Numbered from the stretch's first letter, positions 45,964-58,466 are shown. The stretch is 64,000 nt of DNA from Eremomyces bilateralis CBS 781.70 (GCF_010015585.1 NW_022985069.1:186001-250000); one strand, 5' to 3'. A program made the numbers and translations. Notes: generated from the sequence alone by a model not told the origin.

Positions 45964-47197
45964 TTTGAATCGGTCGGTCGTTGCTTGAATGACTGGTATC
46001 GAATGGTTGCAAGAGTTTTTACTTGGTGTCGATGCTCAGTGGCAAAGCTTTTATTTTGATCGAGAGTTGTGTGTTGAGTCGAAACGGAGCACAACAAAAG
46101 ATTTGAGATTAGCGAGAAATCCAAACGTTCGTCTGGAGGCGTCTTCGCAAGAGAAAAGCAGAGTTCCTTAGAAGGCTGCTTTTGCTTAGGATGGAAACGA
46201 AAACGTGTTTTGGTTGGGTTCGTGTTCTCGTCGAAAGGAGAACGAACAGTGGCAATGTCAATCGACGTTCAGGTCGACAGGCAGAAGCAAAGCCCAAGCA
46301 AAAGCACCGAGTGGGGAATAGATCAGACGCAACTTTCCCTGTAGAGACTGACAGGAAAAGCAGAAATGAAAGGAATGAGGAGTATTGAGGTGAATTTTGG
46401 ATGTCGAGGAGAAAGGGTGTTTGGGGAGAGAGTGATGAAGGTTTTGAGAGAGAGGGAGAGAAGTGATGAGAAAGTGCTAAGAAAGTGCTGGTGCAAGAAA
46501 TTTTGGGGATGGCCAGTGGGTACTTTTACGGGGGTTCAGTGTATTGAAAAATACTAAAGTCTTTGCCCCCAAGCAAAATGCCCCTATAATTTTGCCTAAA
46601 GGGGAATGGTCAGTGTCTTAGCTGTCACGAAAAGTGACAAGTCATGTGTTCCAGGCACTTCCAGCCCGAAAGATGCGATGACTTGGACGGTACACTTCAG
46701 CTGAGTTCAGGACAAGCAAGTCGATTACAGGAGGAACCGCCCAGGTACTCAACCGATCTCTCTGAACCGTTGATTGTAATATCTTTGTCCACAAGACCCA
46801 AGACCTAAAGCCTTGTTTACTAACTTATAAAATCGGAATCTATGTATTGTGGACGCCTCTTCACTGTTGAACAGTTCCGCCACAAGTAGATGCACTAACC
46901 AACTGATGGTGTCGCCTCAGTTAGCCTTGGACTCGTTATGACGCCATCTGATGGACTTGTAAAATGTAAATGGTATATCTCAATCACCGTAGTCAAAATG
47001 GAGTCCTGGAAACAAAAAGATCTGCGTCATCATCATCGGAAGCACTTCTTGAAAGTTGAAGCAGTCCTTGAAAGTTGGAACACTCCTTCAAGGCTCTCTT
47101 GCAAGATCATAGGAATAAGGCATCTACGCTTGCGCGTGTGGGACGAGGTTTAAGAAGATCAGGAGTCATCGTTGGTTATTCAAGGAGTCGATATTTA
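45964..47197. other. ded1 promoter/leader and intergenic region
   Basis: The first 500 bases are probably the Ded1 leader, which is often long and regulated. Around 46565-46610 is an imperfect inverted arrangement of CCCC...CAAAAT and ATTTTG...GGGG. Beyond it lies the 3' flank of the cyclophilin gene. No other gene is supported. Confidence 0.45.
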
Positions 47198-47568
47198 TCA
47201 AGCCACGCTACCCTTCTCTCCCCAGGTCGCCGCGGCTGGGCTAGGCTTCTGCACTCTGAGAAACCCATACACGAGACCAAGGATAATAGCCAGGAAAAAC
47301 GCCTTTTGCAACAGCGTCAACCCTTCGCCCAGCTCACCGTGTCCCTCCTTTCCGCCGACGGGCTTCGTCTGCGCCTCCGACCCCTCGGTCGTCGACATCG
47401 GTCCCGGGTGGTTGAGCGGCGACTCCGCGACATCTAAGGACTCGCCCGCGATCATGGTCTCCGCGCTGCCGACGAGATCTTGGGCGGAGAACAGAAGTAA
47501 GAATCTCAACGTATAAGAGCAGCAGATGGGGAAACACGACAATGTGAACGAGAAATTTATAGCTCCAC
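47198..47568 (-). other. Alternative 3' coding region of the cyclophilin (membrane-anchor tail)
   Basis: An open frame runs to a stop at 47198. It can be joined to the cyclophilin exon ending at 47690 by an acceptor CCCAAG near 47483 inside repeat unit 2. This would add EEDLVGSAETMIAGESLD and, further on, a hydrophobic segment (LLQKAFFLAIILGLVYGFL) followed by a short basic/polar tail. The product would be a cyclophilin anchored by a C-terminal membrane segment instead of a soluble form. The join keeps frame and has sensible codon use, but it is inferred. Confidence 0.5.
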
Positions 47569-47681
47569 GCTTCCAACGAGATCTTTGGCAGGGAACAGAA
47601 CTACAGAAGTAAGAATCTGAACGTATAAAGGCAACGGACGGGGAAACACGGTGGATGTGAACGAGAAATTTATAGCTCCGC
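47465..47681. repeat. Tandem duplication at the cyclophilin 3' end
   Basis: Unit 1 spans 47681-47569 (113 bp) and unit 2 spans 47568-47465 (104 bp), read on the minus strand. Both start with G(C/T)GGAGCTATAAATTTCTCG and end with GATCTCGT(T/C)GG(A/C)AGC. They share most bases, with a few substitutions and a short deletion in unit 2 that removes the AG acceptor present in unit 1. The unit carries a stop codon, an intron-like tract and an acceptor, so the copying multiplied possible gene ends. Confidence 0.88.
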
Positions 47682-48546
47682 GCGAATACCTTCTTCGGGT
47701 ATGTCCAACTCGCCGCTCTTGGCGATGACCACGGGCACTTTGGGCGTGTCGCCTGAGCCCTTCTTGACGTTCTGGACCTTGTCGACGATCTCGTAGCCTT
47801 CCAGGACTTCGCCGAAGACGACGTGGCGGCCGTCGAGCCAGGAGGTAATGGCGGTGGTGATGAAGAATTGGCTGCCGTTCGTGTCTTTGCCGGAGTTGGC
47901 CATGCCTAGACATGTCAGTCGCTCCGCGTTCCCTATCATGACTGGCATTCTTACTGAGAAGGCCCTTCTTGGTGTGCTTGAGCTTGAAGTTCTCATCGGG
48001 GAACTTGTTGCCGAAAATGGACTTGCCGCCAGTGCCTAAACTCGTTAGAATCCCAATTCGAAGTCTTGAAGAACCGCCTTACCATCGCCATTGGTGAAGT
48101 CCCCTCCTTGGATCATGAAGTCTTTGATCACACGGTGGAAAGTAGATCCCTCATATCCAAAGCCCTTCTCGCCAGTAGCCAGAGCTCTAATTTCGATCAG
48201 TTCGGGTCCTTGCGTGTTGTGTTTGCCTGGTCTTACCGGAAGTTATCCGCAGTCTGTCGCGCCAATTAGCTACATCCTTTCGAGAGCATTGGGCATTTCC
48301 TTACCTTGGGGACAGTGCCGCCATAGAGGCCGATCACGATGCGGCCGAGTTCCTCATCGCCGTGCTTGATGTCGAAGTAGACCTGCTCATGTTCAGCACT
48401 CCGACTAACAGCGCACTTCAACGATTTCCCCTCACCTTGCTTGTGATCTTCGGGCCCTTCGCTGCTTCCGACGTCTGCGCAAAGAACATGACAGCGAAGG
48501 CCAAGATGGCCAGCACCGAAAGGACGAACCTAGGGAACGAAGGCAT
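47670..48546 (-). CDS. cypB: Secretory-pathway cyclophilin (peptidyl-prolyl isomerase B)
   Basis: Six exons, 48546-48436, 48382-48305, 48253-48237, 48186-48083, 48035-47955 and 47905-47670, give a 208-residue form. The third exon is only 17 nt. Residues 1-28 are a signal peptide. The cyclophilin fold is complete: [22 protein letters not shown], and [12 protein letters not shown] with the Trp that contacts cyclosporin A. It should catalyse proline isomerisation during folding in the ER. In this form the protein ends EEGIRAEL, not a canonical HDEL. A donor (GTATTC at 47689) lies before that stop, so splicing into the duplicated region could give EEVLFPAKDLVGSVEL or a membrane-anchored tail. The gene shares a 0.4-kb divergent promoter with uS13m. 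Confidence 0.93.
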
Positions 48547-48937
48547 GGTGAACGATGGAAGGATGGGTAGCTGGAGTTACCCAAGAAAGAGTGGCACGAT
48601 TTCTTATATGGAGGAACGAAGCTCCTTTTCAATCAACAGGAACTGGTCTGAAACGCTTTTGTCACAGATCGTGCTTCTGCAGGTCTTTATCCAGAAGGAC
48701 AAGTGGTTTCGACCGGGACTCTGGGACTGGAGTAGTCTAGCTCTTGACAGGGGCTGCAGAGGAGGCTAACCCGAATGTGTATTTGTCACGTGATCAATGC
48801 CAAGCCATACAATGCATCCTTGACACCAAAGTTGGAGCTCGTCACGGAGGATGCGATGATCGGAGTATCCGAGGAGCAGAGCCTTAAATATCGCTATCAA
48901 CCGTCTCTGAAAGTGTCGTGAAAGACAATTGGTCAAG
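48547..48937. other. Divergent promoter of cypB and uS13m
   Basis: This compact 391-bp spacer separates the two start codons and contains one TCACGTGA site. No gene is found. Confidence 0.6.
48786..48793. promoter_or_regulatory. TCACGTGA element
   Basis: This perfect 8-bp palindrome around the CACGTG core is the preferred Cbf1/CpfA-type site. It sits about 240 bases from cypB and 150 from uS13m. Use by either gene is inferred. Confidence 0.45.
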
Positions 48938-49470
48938 ATGGTATATTATCTAAGAGCCGACTTGCGAACCACACTGACATTTCCAGGTCTTCATCCTCGG
49001 GAATCCCTTCCTGGATACCCTCCTCGTCAAGGTGATTACACTCCATCGTCGCCCGTATGAGGTTGCCTGGAGCGAAATGCACTGACGCCGCGATCAGAAA
49101 GCCCTCGAGTCCTTCTATGGCATCGGCCCCGTGGTCTCCCGCAATGTGATGGCGCGATTCCACATCCACCCCACGATGAAGGTTGGCTCATTGAAGGACC
49201 AACAGCTCTTGGAACTCAATGCGCAGCTATCGACGATGAACATCGACAACGATTTACGGCGGGAGATGAGGGACAATATCAAGAAACTGAGGGATATTGG
49301 CTGCTATCGGGGGAAACGGCATGCGATGGGTCTCCCGGTCCGTGGGCAGAACACAAAAAACCAGGTAAGAAACGGTCGTCCGTATTGCTGGGTAGTTTAC
49401 AGATGCTGATCTCCATTTGCAATAGATCAAGAGCGCACAGCGGTTGAATCGGATCGAGAGGAGGAATTAG
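48938..49470 (+). CDS. sws2: Mitochondrial small-subunit ribosomal protein uS13m
   Basis: Exons 48938-48940, 48987-49031, 49098-49364 and 49426-49470 give 119 residues. The first coding exon contains only the ATG; the next begins VFILG, the classic start of S13. FYGIGPVVSRNVMARF, the DLRREMRDNIKKLRDIGCYRG region, and RHAMGLPVRGQNTKNQ match the uS13 fold, which contacts the decoding head and bridges to the large subunit. Absence of an archaeal/eukaryotic N-terminal extension and the overall length fit the mitochondrial form (yeast Sws2). No separate targeting peptide is visible, as is common for this protein. The start-codon intron (48941-48986) is required to obtain the conserved N terminus. 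Confidence 0.92.
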
Positions 49471-51260
49471 ACGATTGGAGGCGCTCCAGCAATTCTACGC
49501 ATGTTGTTTCGCATCTAGCTAGGCGTTATTGGGTCGGTCACTCGAGGAGAAGGATTGTCGGCAACTGGGCACAGATAGCCACGCATTATATGGAATTGGG
49601 AGAGCAAAAATATGCGCCCATCACTCAGCAGCTTTGCCTGAGACATTGTACAATAGATTCCACTCGGACGTATGAGCCTCTATCATAGGCAATACAAATT
49701 ACAGCTACATATGTGTACCCATTCAATTCGATTCCCATCAAAATCGCGGTTTCAACATCAAGGCGTCTACGCAAAGACGAAATGTACTGCCAATCATTGC
49801 GCTCCTCTCCACAGGCTCCGAAGAACCGCGAGAGCACCGCACCCAAGATCGATAGTTGGTGGTCTGTTCTCCACTCCACGTGACGATTCTCGATATCATA
49901 GAACCTGGAAGGGCCTCCCTCGAAAATGCTTTTGTGGGTGTTGTTTTTTTGCGTTGTTCATAAAGAAGAAGAAGAAGAAGAACAGGAAGAAGGCTCGCCA
50001 AAGTTTTTTTTAAAGAGCGAGGAAGTATTGCACAGATGGATTCAATGGTCCGCTGTAGCACATCCCCGATAAGAATTAATTATGGTATTCCACCTTGGGC
50101 TTGAAATTTAGAAGAAACACACTGAACTCCACGCTCATGCTGTGATATCAGATTTTATGGGAATTATGATCTTTTGATGTCCTATTACACCCTCCCTAAC
50201 ATGACCAATCTAATCAGTGGCGCGGTCGTGCTGATTTAGGCTGCTCCGTCGCCTGAATCGCCTATATTCTTCCTTAGTGGTAGGGTCACAATACAAACCT
50301 CGAAACTAGTTTAACAACAAACCCTTGGGAGACACTGCAGTTATTGACATTCAGGTTCAGCCACATGTGGGTACAGACATCGACACCGAATGATGATAGG
50401 AACACAAACCGTGGTCCTCAGACTCGCCCCCATATCCCGAAAGCAAGGGGTCCTTCTCAAATAGACTTTGTGATTCCAGCGCAGCAGCACATGCAGTGAG
50501 TTTAAAAAGAGGGGGCTGCCAATGTCACACGTATGGCACCTGATAATAGAGCTCGAGATACTTATATGAATTCGCCAAGCTTACCAGGAGAGGTCCCGTG
50601 TACGAATATCTGACGACGAAGACGGGTACGAAAGACTACGTAAACAGTCACGACGTAGGAAAGGAATGATTACGATTATACGTATTCCTATCCAGTCTCC
50701 AAGACTCCAATGTCAGATCCATAGCTCTGGGTCGAAAGGTGATCGTGCTTGCCTATGGCATTAAAGCAATACATACGAAGTACTCCGTAAACACTGCAGG
50801 TTTTAGTTACACGTTCCGCTCCTTTCCTTGCAATATGCAGTGGTCCGCTGTCCAAATGTACAGCACTCGGGTCCGGACTCAGGCGGTAAGTCATAGTGCG
50901 CCCAGGAGCACGCAGCCGGGAACAGAGGAACCCAGAATGATTTAATAGCAAGAGCGGCTCTTTACTGTTACATCTGTATAAACCATCTTAGGATGAAATA
51001 AGTGCGAATTGTGATACTTCCATCTGACTGGAGGACTGCCTTTTCAGTTCGGAGCAATACTTGGGGAACCCTTTCCCCTAATCCATATACGGAAACCCAG
51101 ACTCTCCAACCCCATGATTCCATCAACGGATGAACAACATCCAACATAAACTTTCCCCGCCAAAACCCTCACCACGTCGCCACCTCCACTCAATCTACAA
51201 TCCTTTAGACTTCATGTCGCTCGCTAATTCCCATTATCCATCTTTGAAGAGGTTTTCCAC
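49471..51260. other. Intergenic region
   Basis: About 1.8 kb without a supported gene. A GAA-type microsatellite lies at 49963-49982 and the rest is patternless. A CACGTG occurs at 49877-49882. The last 200 bases are likely the leader of the next kinase gene. Confidence 0.45.
49963..49982. repeat. AAG/GAA trinucleotide microsatellite
   Basis: About six and a half AAG units run without interruption. They are flanked by T-rich DNA. Confidence 0.85.
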
Positions 51261-54217
51261 ATGCCGCCGGCCGGAAAGTCTCAAGCCGACCTCCAAGCCC
51301 AGCGGAAAAAGGTATGGCACAACGCGTTGCTTACTCGACACCGTCCGCTAATCGTATCTTCTCCTATAGCTCATCAACTCGTATCAGGAACTCTTAGAGT
51401 ATGTCCACATCCTTGATAGGTCGCTCTTGTTTGGAAGGATGATGCCTAATGTCTACCCAGGGAATTCTCGAGCGAAGAGCTCCGCAATGTTGGAAACTAC
51501 TCCCTAGGCCGTCTTATCGGCAAAGGATCGTTCGGAAAGGTGTACCTGGCCACTCACAAGCTCACCAATGGTTCCAAGGTACGATGGAGGAGACCCGAGT
51601 GGTATACAATCAAATCACTAAACCGATCTAGGTCGTCCTCAAGTCCGCTAGGAAAGATGACGCGAATCTCGCCCGCGAAATCCACCACCACCGACAATTC
51701 CTCCATCCTCACATCGCGCGTTTATACGAAGTCATAGTCACTGAGAAGCTTGTATGGCTGGTGTTGGAGTACTGTCCAGGTCCGTGTGTATCATTCAATA
51801 TGCTCTTCCAGCTCTGACGAACCGAATACAGGGGACGAGCTCTATACCCATTTGCTGAACCATGGCCTGATGGAACCGTCCAAAGTCCAGCGCATTTTCA
51901 CACAGCTGGTCGGCGCCGTCGCATACGTACACCAAAAGTCATGCGTTCACCGAGATCTAAAACTGGAAAATATACTGCTAGACAAGCATGGGAATGTCAA
52001 GCTGGTCGATTTCGGATTCACTCGGGAGTACGAAGGAAAGTCGAGCTACCTTCAGACTTGGTGTGGCACCGTGTGTTACAGCGCGCCGGAAATGTTGAAA
52101 GGGGAAAAATATGCCGGCGAAAAGGTCGATGTCTGGAGTCTGGGTATCATACTGTATGCGTTGCTATGCGGCGAGTTGCCGTTTGATGAAGATGACGAAA
52201 CCGCTACGAAAACACGAATATTGAAGCAGGAACCGAAATACCCCGACACCCTTCCACAGGGCGCGAAAGATCTGATTGCCTCCTTGCTGTCGAAGCGACC
52301 GCTTCTACGACCATCGCTTTCAGACATTCTCACGAATCCGTGGCTTGCGGAGCATGCGCCTCATCAAGTTCATATCCTCAAACTTCAGCAGCCGGAACCG
52401 TTTTCCACGGAGCTCGAGACGCAGACGCTGGCGAGAATGAAGAGCGCGGGCGTCAGCATTGACATGGTGATCACGCACGTCCTTGAGATGCACTGTGACG
52501 CCTTGGCTGGATGGTGGGCCTTACTGATCGAGAAGGAGGAGCGAAAGGCGAAGCGGCTCGAGCGGAAGCGAAAAGAGCGGGAGGCGGAAGTCAAGAGTCT
52601 ACGTCGATTGAGTGCAGCCAGCAGCCGTCTGGAGCGCATGGCACCAACCATTCGAGAGACGGATGAAGAGGGTCTCCATACCGTCCTGATGGGCGATCCT
52701 CCGAAGTCAAGAGGCCGGAATCCCAATCGATTGAGTTCTCGTAGGTCTACCACTCTTCAAACTTGACATTCGCTAATGCTCTCACAGAAGCCATGGTACC
52801 TGATTTGCCAAATGTTCAAGAGACTTCCGTATCCCCGCAAGCAGAAATTGAAAATTGGCCACCACCTCCCATCGACAAAGATCCGAGGCCTACCCGTCGA
52901 TCCGCCAGTTCATCAAGATCCCGTCCTCCTCTTCCGCCCAAAGAGCGCCGTGTTTCCCGCGGCAGTATGCTTCACCTTGTCACCACCAACGCGGACCTTG
53001 CGCCTTCGAATGGTATTTCCAACAACGGCGCCATCACGAAGCGTCGCAAATACCAACCGCCTCTCCTAAATCAATTCCTACAACTTAAGCACTGGATCAA
53101 GGAGTCCGCCAAACGCACCCGCAGCCCTTCGATTAAGTCATCCAATCCGAGCTCCAAATCCTCCCCGCAATCCCAACAACCCGCCCCTCGCCGCCACAGC
53201 GCCGCGCTCCGTCAAGGCGACCAAATCCACCGTCTCTCCATCACCCGCCCCGCCCCCGAAACCCCCACACGGCTCTCCCGCCCTGACCTCCCCTCGCACG
53301 CCCGCGGTTCAGGCCCTCAGCGCCCGCGCATCACCACCTCCACCACCCCCGTCGGCATGCACGCCAAGCCCCGCCCCTCCCTCTCCCCCTCCCCCATCAC
53401 CCCGCACGCCTCCTACCGGCGCTCCTCCGGCCTCCGCGGCCGCAAATCCACCTCCAGCTCCGTCTCTAGCATCCGCAGCTTCCACCACGCCCACACCCAC
53501 AGCAAAACCAGCTCCACCTCCTCCGCCTCCGCCTCCATCGCCTCCCCCGTAGCCTCCACCGCCCCCGCTGCCGCCGCCGCCCTTCTCGGATCCGGCGCCG
53601 TCCCGCCCAATGTCAACGGCACCAGCGGCAGCGGCTCGACGTCGCCGAACGCGTCGGTCCTCGCACCGTCCGGCAGCGCGGGCGCGAGCGCGACGGGGCC
53701 GTTCGGGCGCGACGGACCAGTGCGCAAGTCGGCGCCGAAGCCGCTGCTGGCGCTGAGCGAGAGCGCAGCGGCGTTTTCGAGCCTGCCGCCGCCGAGTCCA
53801 GGGTTGATTTTCACGAAGCGGAAGCGGAGTCCGTTTAAGGGACCGGTGTTGGGGTTGAGTGCAATGGGGGGGAGTCCGGGCGGGAGGGCGCGGGTGGGGA
53901 GTAATGAGGGGAGTCGAAGTGGGAGTGTAGGGAGGAGGAGTGGAGAGGGGGTGATTGAGGAGGAGGAAGAGGAGGGGGAAGACGGGGAGTTGGTAGAGGA
54001 TGTGGACGAGGATGGAAGTGGGAGTGTGATTGTGAAGGGGGTGGGGATGGGAGGGATGGCGTTCCTCGGCGAGGAAGAGGATGAGGAAATCGAGGAAGTG
54101 GACGTGTTTAGTCCGGTGCAGGACGGGGAAGAGGTGGTGGTGGTCGAGCCCGGGGAAGATGTGGAGGAGGCGATACGAAAGGAGAGGGAGAAGGCAAGGA
54201 TGGCGGCGAAGGTGTAG
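51261..54217 (+). CDS. CAMKL-type Ser/Thr protein kinase with long disordered tail
   Basis: Exons 51261-51311, 51370-51398, 51461-51578, 51632-51779, 51832-52740 and 52788-54217 give 894 residues. The kinase domain (about 33-295) is near the N terminus: IGKGSFGKVY, VVLKSA, HRDLKLENIL, DFGFT, WCGTVCYSAPEML and DVWSLGIILYALLCGELPF. This is the SNF1/KIN-like (CAMKL) group. A lysine/arginine-rich coiled coil follows at about 375-405. The remaining 480 residues are Ser/Pro/Ala-rich and end in strongly acidic blocks. I cannot name the yeast counterpart with confidence. The second half has a strong shift in base use (C-rich third positions, then G-rich), a common feature of disordered tails here. 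Confidence 0.87.
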
Positions 54218-56550
54218 CGAAGGACCTGGCATGCGATACGTTGTTGTACTATTCTGAGCCCCTGGGAGGGGACATATACCCTGTTTTGGTGTTCTTCATT
54301 TGTTCCCCCCCTCCGATCCCTTTGTCACTTCTCTTCTACCGTATGTTTTTACGTCCCTAATTATTCGGGGTCAAGCGAGTGTCAGTCTACCCATCCTGTC
54401 TACGGCTGTATCACCTTTTGTTTATACCATAAGATAATCCAATTCTGAGAGCTTGCAGGTCTATCCGATTCTCGCTGCTGGCGGTGAGAGCGAGAATCTT
54501 CGCTCCCCACCGCTACCCTCCGCTGTTACACCAATAAATAGCACAATTGGCCATCCCCACCACGTGTGTAACGCCTGGATACGATGTTCTCTAGGGTTGG
54601 AAATGGCGGTGCGGTCGACTGCTGGGTCCCCAAAGTGATCAAGTGTGCGAGAACTCTGGATCGCAGTCGGTCCTTAAGGTACTCAAGCACATTATTGCTA
54701 CACCTTTCGTGATGTAAGGCACTATGATGCCGTTAAAACACAGGGCGCCCTGATGAGATTACTGGCCTCGATGTTACATCCGCTGATCCGCATAATCTCG
54801 TGGACCCGGAAGGATTCTATCGGCTGCCGCCCTTGGTCGTACAACGTATGTGAGCGTGCTGGCCACTGTCGATCGGTCAAGCCGCAACGAGATTTCTCCA
54901 TTCGTGGGCGGAGCCAGGCGGTCGCTCCAGGCAAAGTTCATGGGCAATGATCGAATGATGTTTGCGAATAAAATGACTGGTGCGACTTCAAGCCGTCATT
55001 GGAGAATCCCACAAAGCAAGGACGCCATGCCTTCCCGACGATACGTCCCGTCCGCAGCAATAATGCCTTAAGAATTGATAATCGACATGATAAAAAGGTG
55101 TCCAAGCGAGATTGGCAACGTCCGAGTCCTTAAATATGTCTACCTGCATGCAAGTATTTCTGTACAACATGTAGGTCGGTGAAGTTGTATTGTCTCAGAC
55201 TCGAAGAACAATGTCAAGTCGTCAACTGACCGGCGAAGTAAGGATGCCCCTTTCATCCTCTTCATAGATCTACTTTGGGAAACCGTATCCCGTACTTCCT
55301 CTTCGTCTTTATCGATAGTACCTGCTTCTGATGTGGCCTTTTCCAATGATATCCCGTCTTAAGGTCGCTCAACGGCTGCAAGTAAGCAGCCGTCCCGCAT
55401 CAAGTCCCCCGAGATCGCACCGTTGAGCTAGGAAATATGAAGAGAACAACGCTGCTTGTTCAAGTATCGAAAAAGCGCCATCGCAAAACAAGAAAGCAAT
55501 GTTGCACGACGTATCCGTATATTCGCTCTCATTGGACCCTACCGGCATCATCCCTTGAATCCCTTCGCCATCCCACCCCAGCGAGGATCTTCCCGTGTGA
55601 GCGTTGAGCTGTGGGCAATCAACTAGGCAGGGCAGTCCTGGGGACGATGGGGTTCCCATATTGGGCAGGTCGGTGCAACGGAGCAAGGCTTGTATCCCAT
55701 GAGTTTGCACGGCTACACGAAACTGAGGCCAGGGAAGGGGATAGCTTCGATGGCGGCATAAATACGAAAGGAAATCGGGTTCGTGATCCTGTTCCTACAG
55801 GATTAGTCTCATTGTCCAGTCCATTCACTTCGCATCGTCTGCAAGGAATACATAAAGCGGTGGTTGTGTGCTTCCACTTTGGACTGTCATACCACGCCGT
55901 ACACCTCGCCGACAACTGTCAATTCATTCAAGTCTATCCAAAAGCTGCAGTGTCATTCATCATCTCAAATCATTCCATAACCCCTTCAAAAAAGTTACAT
56001 CAAATCCGACGATCAAGTTCTAGCGTCTCTTTTTGTCCACACTTTTTCGCTTCTGCCAAAGCAACCCTGGTCTCACGTACCAATAATAGCTTCTGATAAC
56101 CATCGGCCCCGTCACTCGGCAGCTCCACTGACAGCGGGGATTGACTGACCCTCGCCCGGTCCTATCGCCAATCTAAGCCGACGACGCCGTGCCAAACTGC
56201 CAATAAATCCTACCTGGCCTCCAGCGTCGCCACTATCTCACAGGCTGGCCCGAGTCACCTCGACCGCTTCCCCATATCCAATTCCACTCGTCTCGAGGAT
56301 TCCGATTTCACTCCATAAGACTTGGTCCCTGCCGGCGACCATGACGAGATCCTACAACTGTTCCCACGATATCTGATCCCAAGCTACCCTCTGCGCGAGC
56401 CGGAACTGCGAAGCGGAACTCTCGTGTGAGGAGTCGACCGCTAGAGGGAAATCTTAAGGTCTAGGATAAGACAGACGAAGGCAGAAGCAGCCGGCTCGAC
56501 AATATTCACGGCTATCGGTGAAAGAGGTGGAAGGAGGCTTGCCGGCGATC
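54218..56550. other. Long intergenic region
   Basis: About 2.3 kb lies between the kinase gene and the permease gene. Frames up to 160 codons show no domain and no splice pattern. The segment before the permease start is probably a long promoter, as expected for a nutrient-controlled transporter. Confidence 0.45.
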
Positions 56551-58466
56551 ATGGACTACAATGACCGAACAATCAATATGAAGATGTACACACCGTCCTC
56601 CACCGAATCGCCCAGAAGAGCCTCACTTCCTCCCGACTACCTGGCATATGAAGGTGACACTAGAGACCCAAAGCTTCCCTTATCCCGGCGCATCATCGAC
56701 AGTTTCAAAAGAGACCCGGCACATGTCCACACCATCACACCACGGGGAGCAGTAGGTAGCGATGGGAAGTTGTTCGACGTCGAGGGCGCTGCTGAGGCGA
56801 CGGCGACGTCGCCTTTATTGCGGAAGTTGAAGGGAAGGCATTTGCAGATGATTGCAATCGGAGGCTCAATAGGTGGGATAAACATATCTGGAAACCCGTG
56901 GATGCATCGGCTGACTGGATCCAATAGGAACTGGTCTTTTCGTCGGATCAGGAAGTGCGTTGGCACAAGGTGGCCCAGCTTCATTATTGCTGGCTTTCTT
57001 GTTGGTTGGGATCATGATGTATTGCACCGTCCATGCTCTGGGGGAAATGGCGGTGCTCTTCCCCGTCGCTGGATCCTTTTCCGCATATTCCACGCGGTTT
57101 TTAGATCCAGCCTGGGGGTTCGCCATGGGTTGGAAGTATGTGTTGCCCCAAGTCGGTCTTAACCAAAGACATCGCTGACTTCCACAGCTATGTCCTCCAG
57201 TGGCTCGTCGTTCTACCCCTCGAGATCGTCGCCGCCTCGCTCACCATTGAATTTTGGAATCATGGCAGGATCCACAGCGGTGCCTGGGTTGGCATCTTCC
57301 TCGTCCTTATCGTCATCATCAATCTTTTCGGGGTCAAAGGCTACGGTGAAGCGGAATTCGTTTTCAGCATTATCAAGATCACCGCGGTCATCGGCTTCGT
57401 CATCTTAGGCGTTATCCTCAACCTGGGCGGGGGTGAGGACGGCTCCTACATTGGCGGTCGCTACTGGCGCGATCCTGGCGCCTTTAATAATGGCTTCAAA
57501 GGCCTCTGCTCCGTCTTCGTTGTTGCTGCCTTCGCCTTCGCAGGGACCGAACTGGTTGGCCTTGCTGCCGCCGAAACCGCGAATCCGCGTAAATCACTTC
57601 CGACCGCGGTTAAGCAGGTCTTCTGGCGTATCACCCTCTTCTACGTCGTCTCCCTTCTGCTTGTGGGGCTACTCGTCCCCTACAATGATGAGCGACTCCT
57701 TGGGAACCCCGAGCTCTCTATTGACACGAATGCCTCGCCTTTTGTCCTCGCCATTCAAAACGCTCGCATCGAAGGCCTCCCCTCCGTCATGAACGCTGTA
57801 ATCATGATTGCGGTCCTCTCCGTTGGCAATTCATCCATCTACGGCAGCTCGCGCACATTGGCCGCGCTCGCCGAGCAAAACCAAGCGCCGCGAATTTTCG
57901 CCTATATCGACCGACAAGGTCGCCCCATCGTAGGTATCGGCCTCGCGTCCGCACTCGGCCTGCTCGCCTTCCTGGCCGGCACCAACCGGGAACAGGACGC
58001 CTTCAACTGGATGCTCGCCATCTCGGGCCTATCCAGCATCTTCACCTGGGGCTCCATCTGCCTCGCGCACATCCGCTTCCGCAAGGCGTGGAAGGTGCAG
58101 GGCCATACGCTCGACGAGCTGGCGTTCCGCAGCCAACCCGGCGTGATCGGCTCCTGGATTGGGTTCATTTTCAATGTGCTCGTCCTCATCGCCCAGTTCT
58201 GGATCGGGTTTGCGCCGGTGGGATACGCCGACAAGACGCCGCGCGAAAACGCCGAAGCTTTCTTCTCCGTCTATCTGGCCGTTCCGATCGTCATCGCGTT
58301 CTATCTGCCGTACAAGTTGTGGCTGCGCACGAGAGTCGTGAGGAGCCATAATATGGATCTCCATACCGGGATTCGAGAGCTGAATCTTGCAGAGCTCGTG
58401 GCGGATGAGAGGGCGGAGAGGAAGTCCTGGCCGAGATGGAAGCGATTCTACAAATACTTCTGCTAA
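56551..58466 (+). CDS. Amino-acid permease of the fungal YAT/APC family
   Basis: Exons 56551-56872, 56928-57135 and 57188-58466 give 602 residues. After an 85-residue hydrophilic N terminus, the first membrane helix carries the family motif IAIGGSIGTGLFVGSG across the first intron. About twelve hydrophobic segments follow. PVAGSFSAYSTRFLDPAWGFAMGWNY and the later GTELVGLAAAETANPRKSLP block are diagnostic of Gap1/Agp-type permeases. The C-terminal tail is short and basic. It should import amino acids by proton symport at the plasma membrane. Substrate range cannot be told from sequence alone. Confidence 0.93.

Noticed and set aside
53309-54232. 307-codon minus-strand frame opposite the CAMKL kinase tail
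   Set aside because: It mirrors the Ser/Ala/Pro-rich disordered tail and is Arg/Gly/His-biased without recognisable structure.
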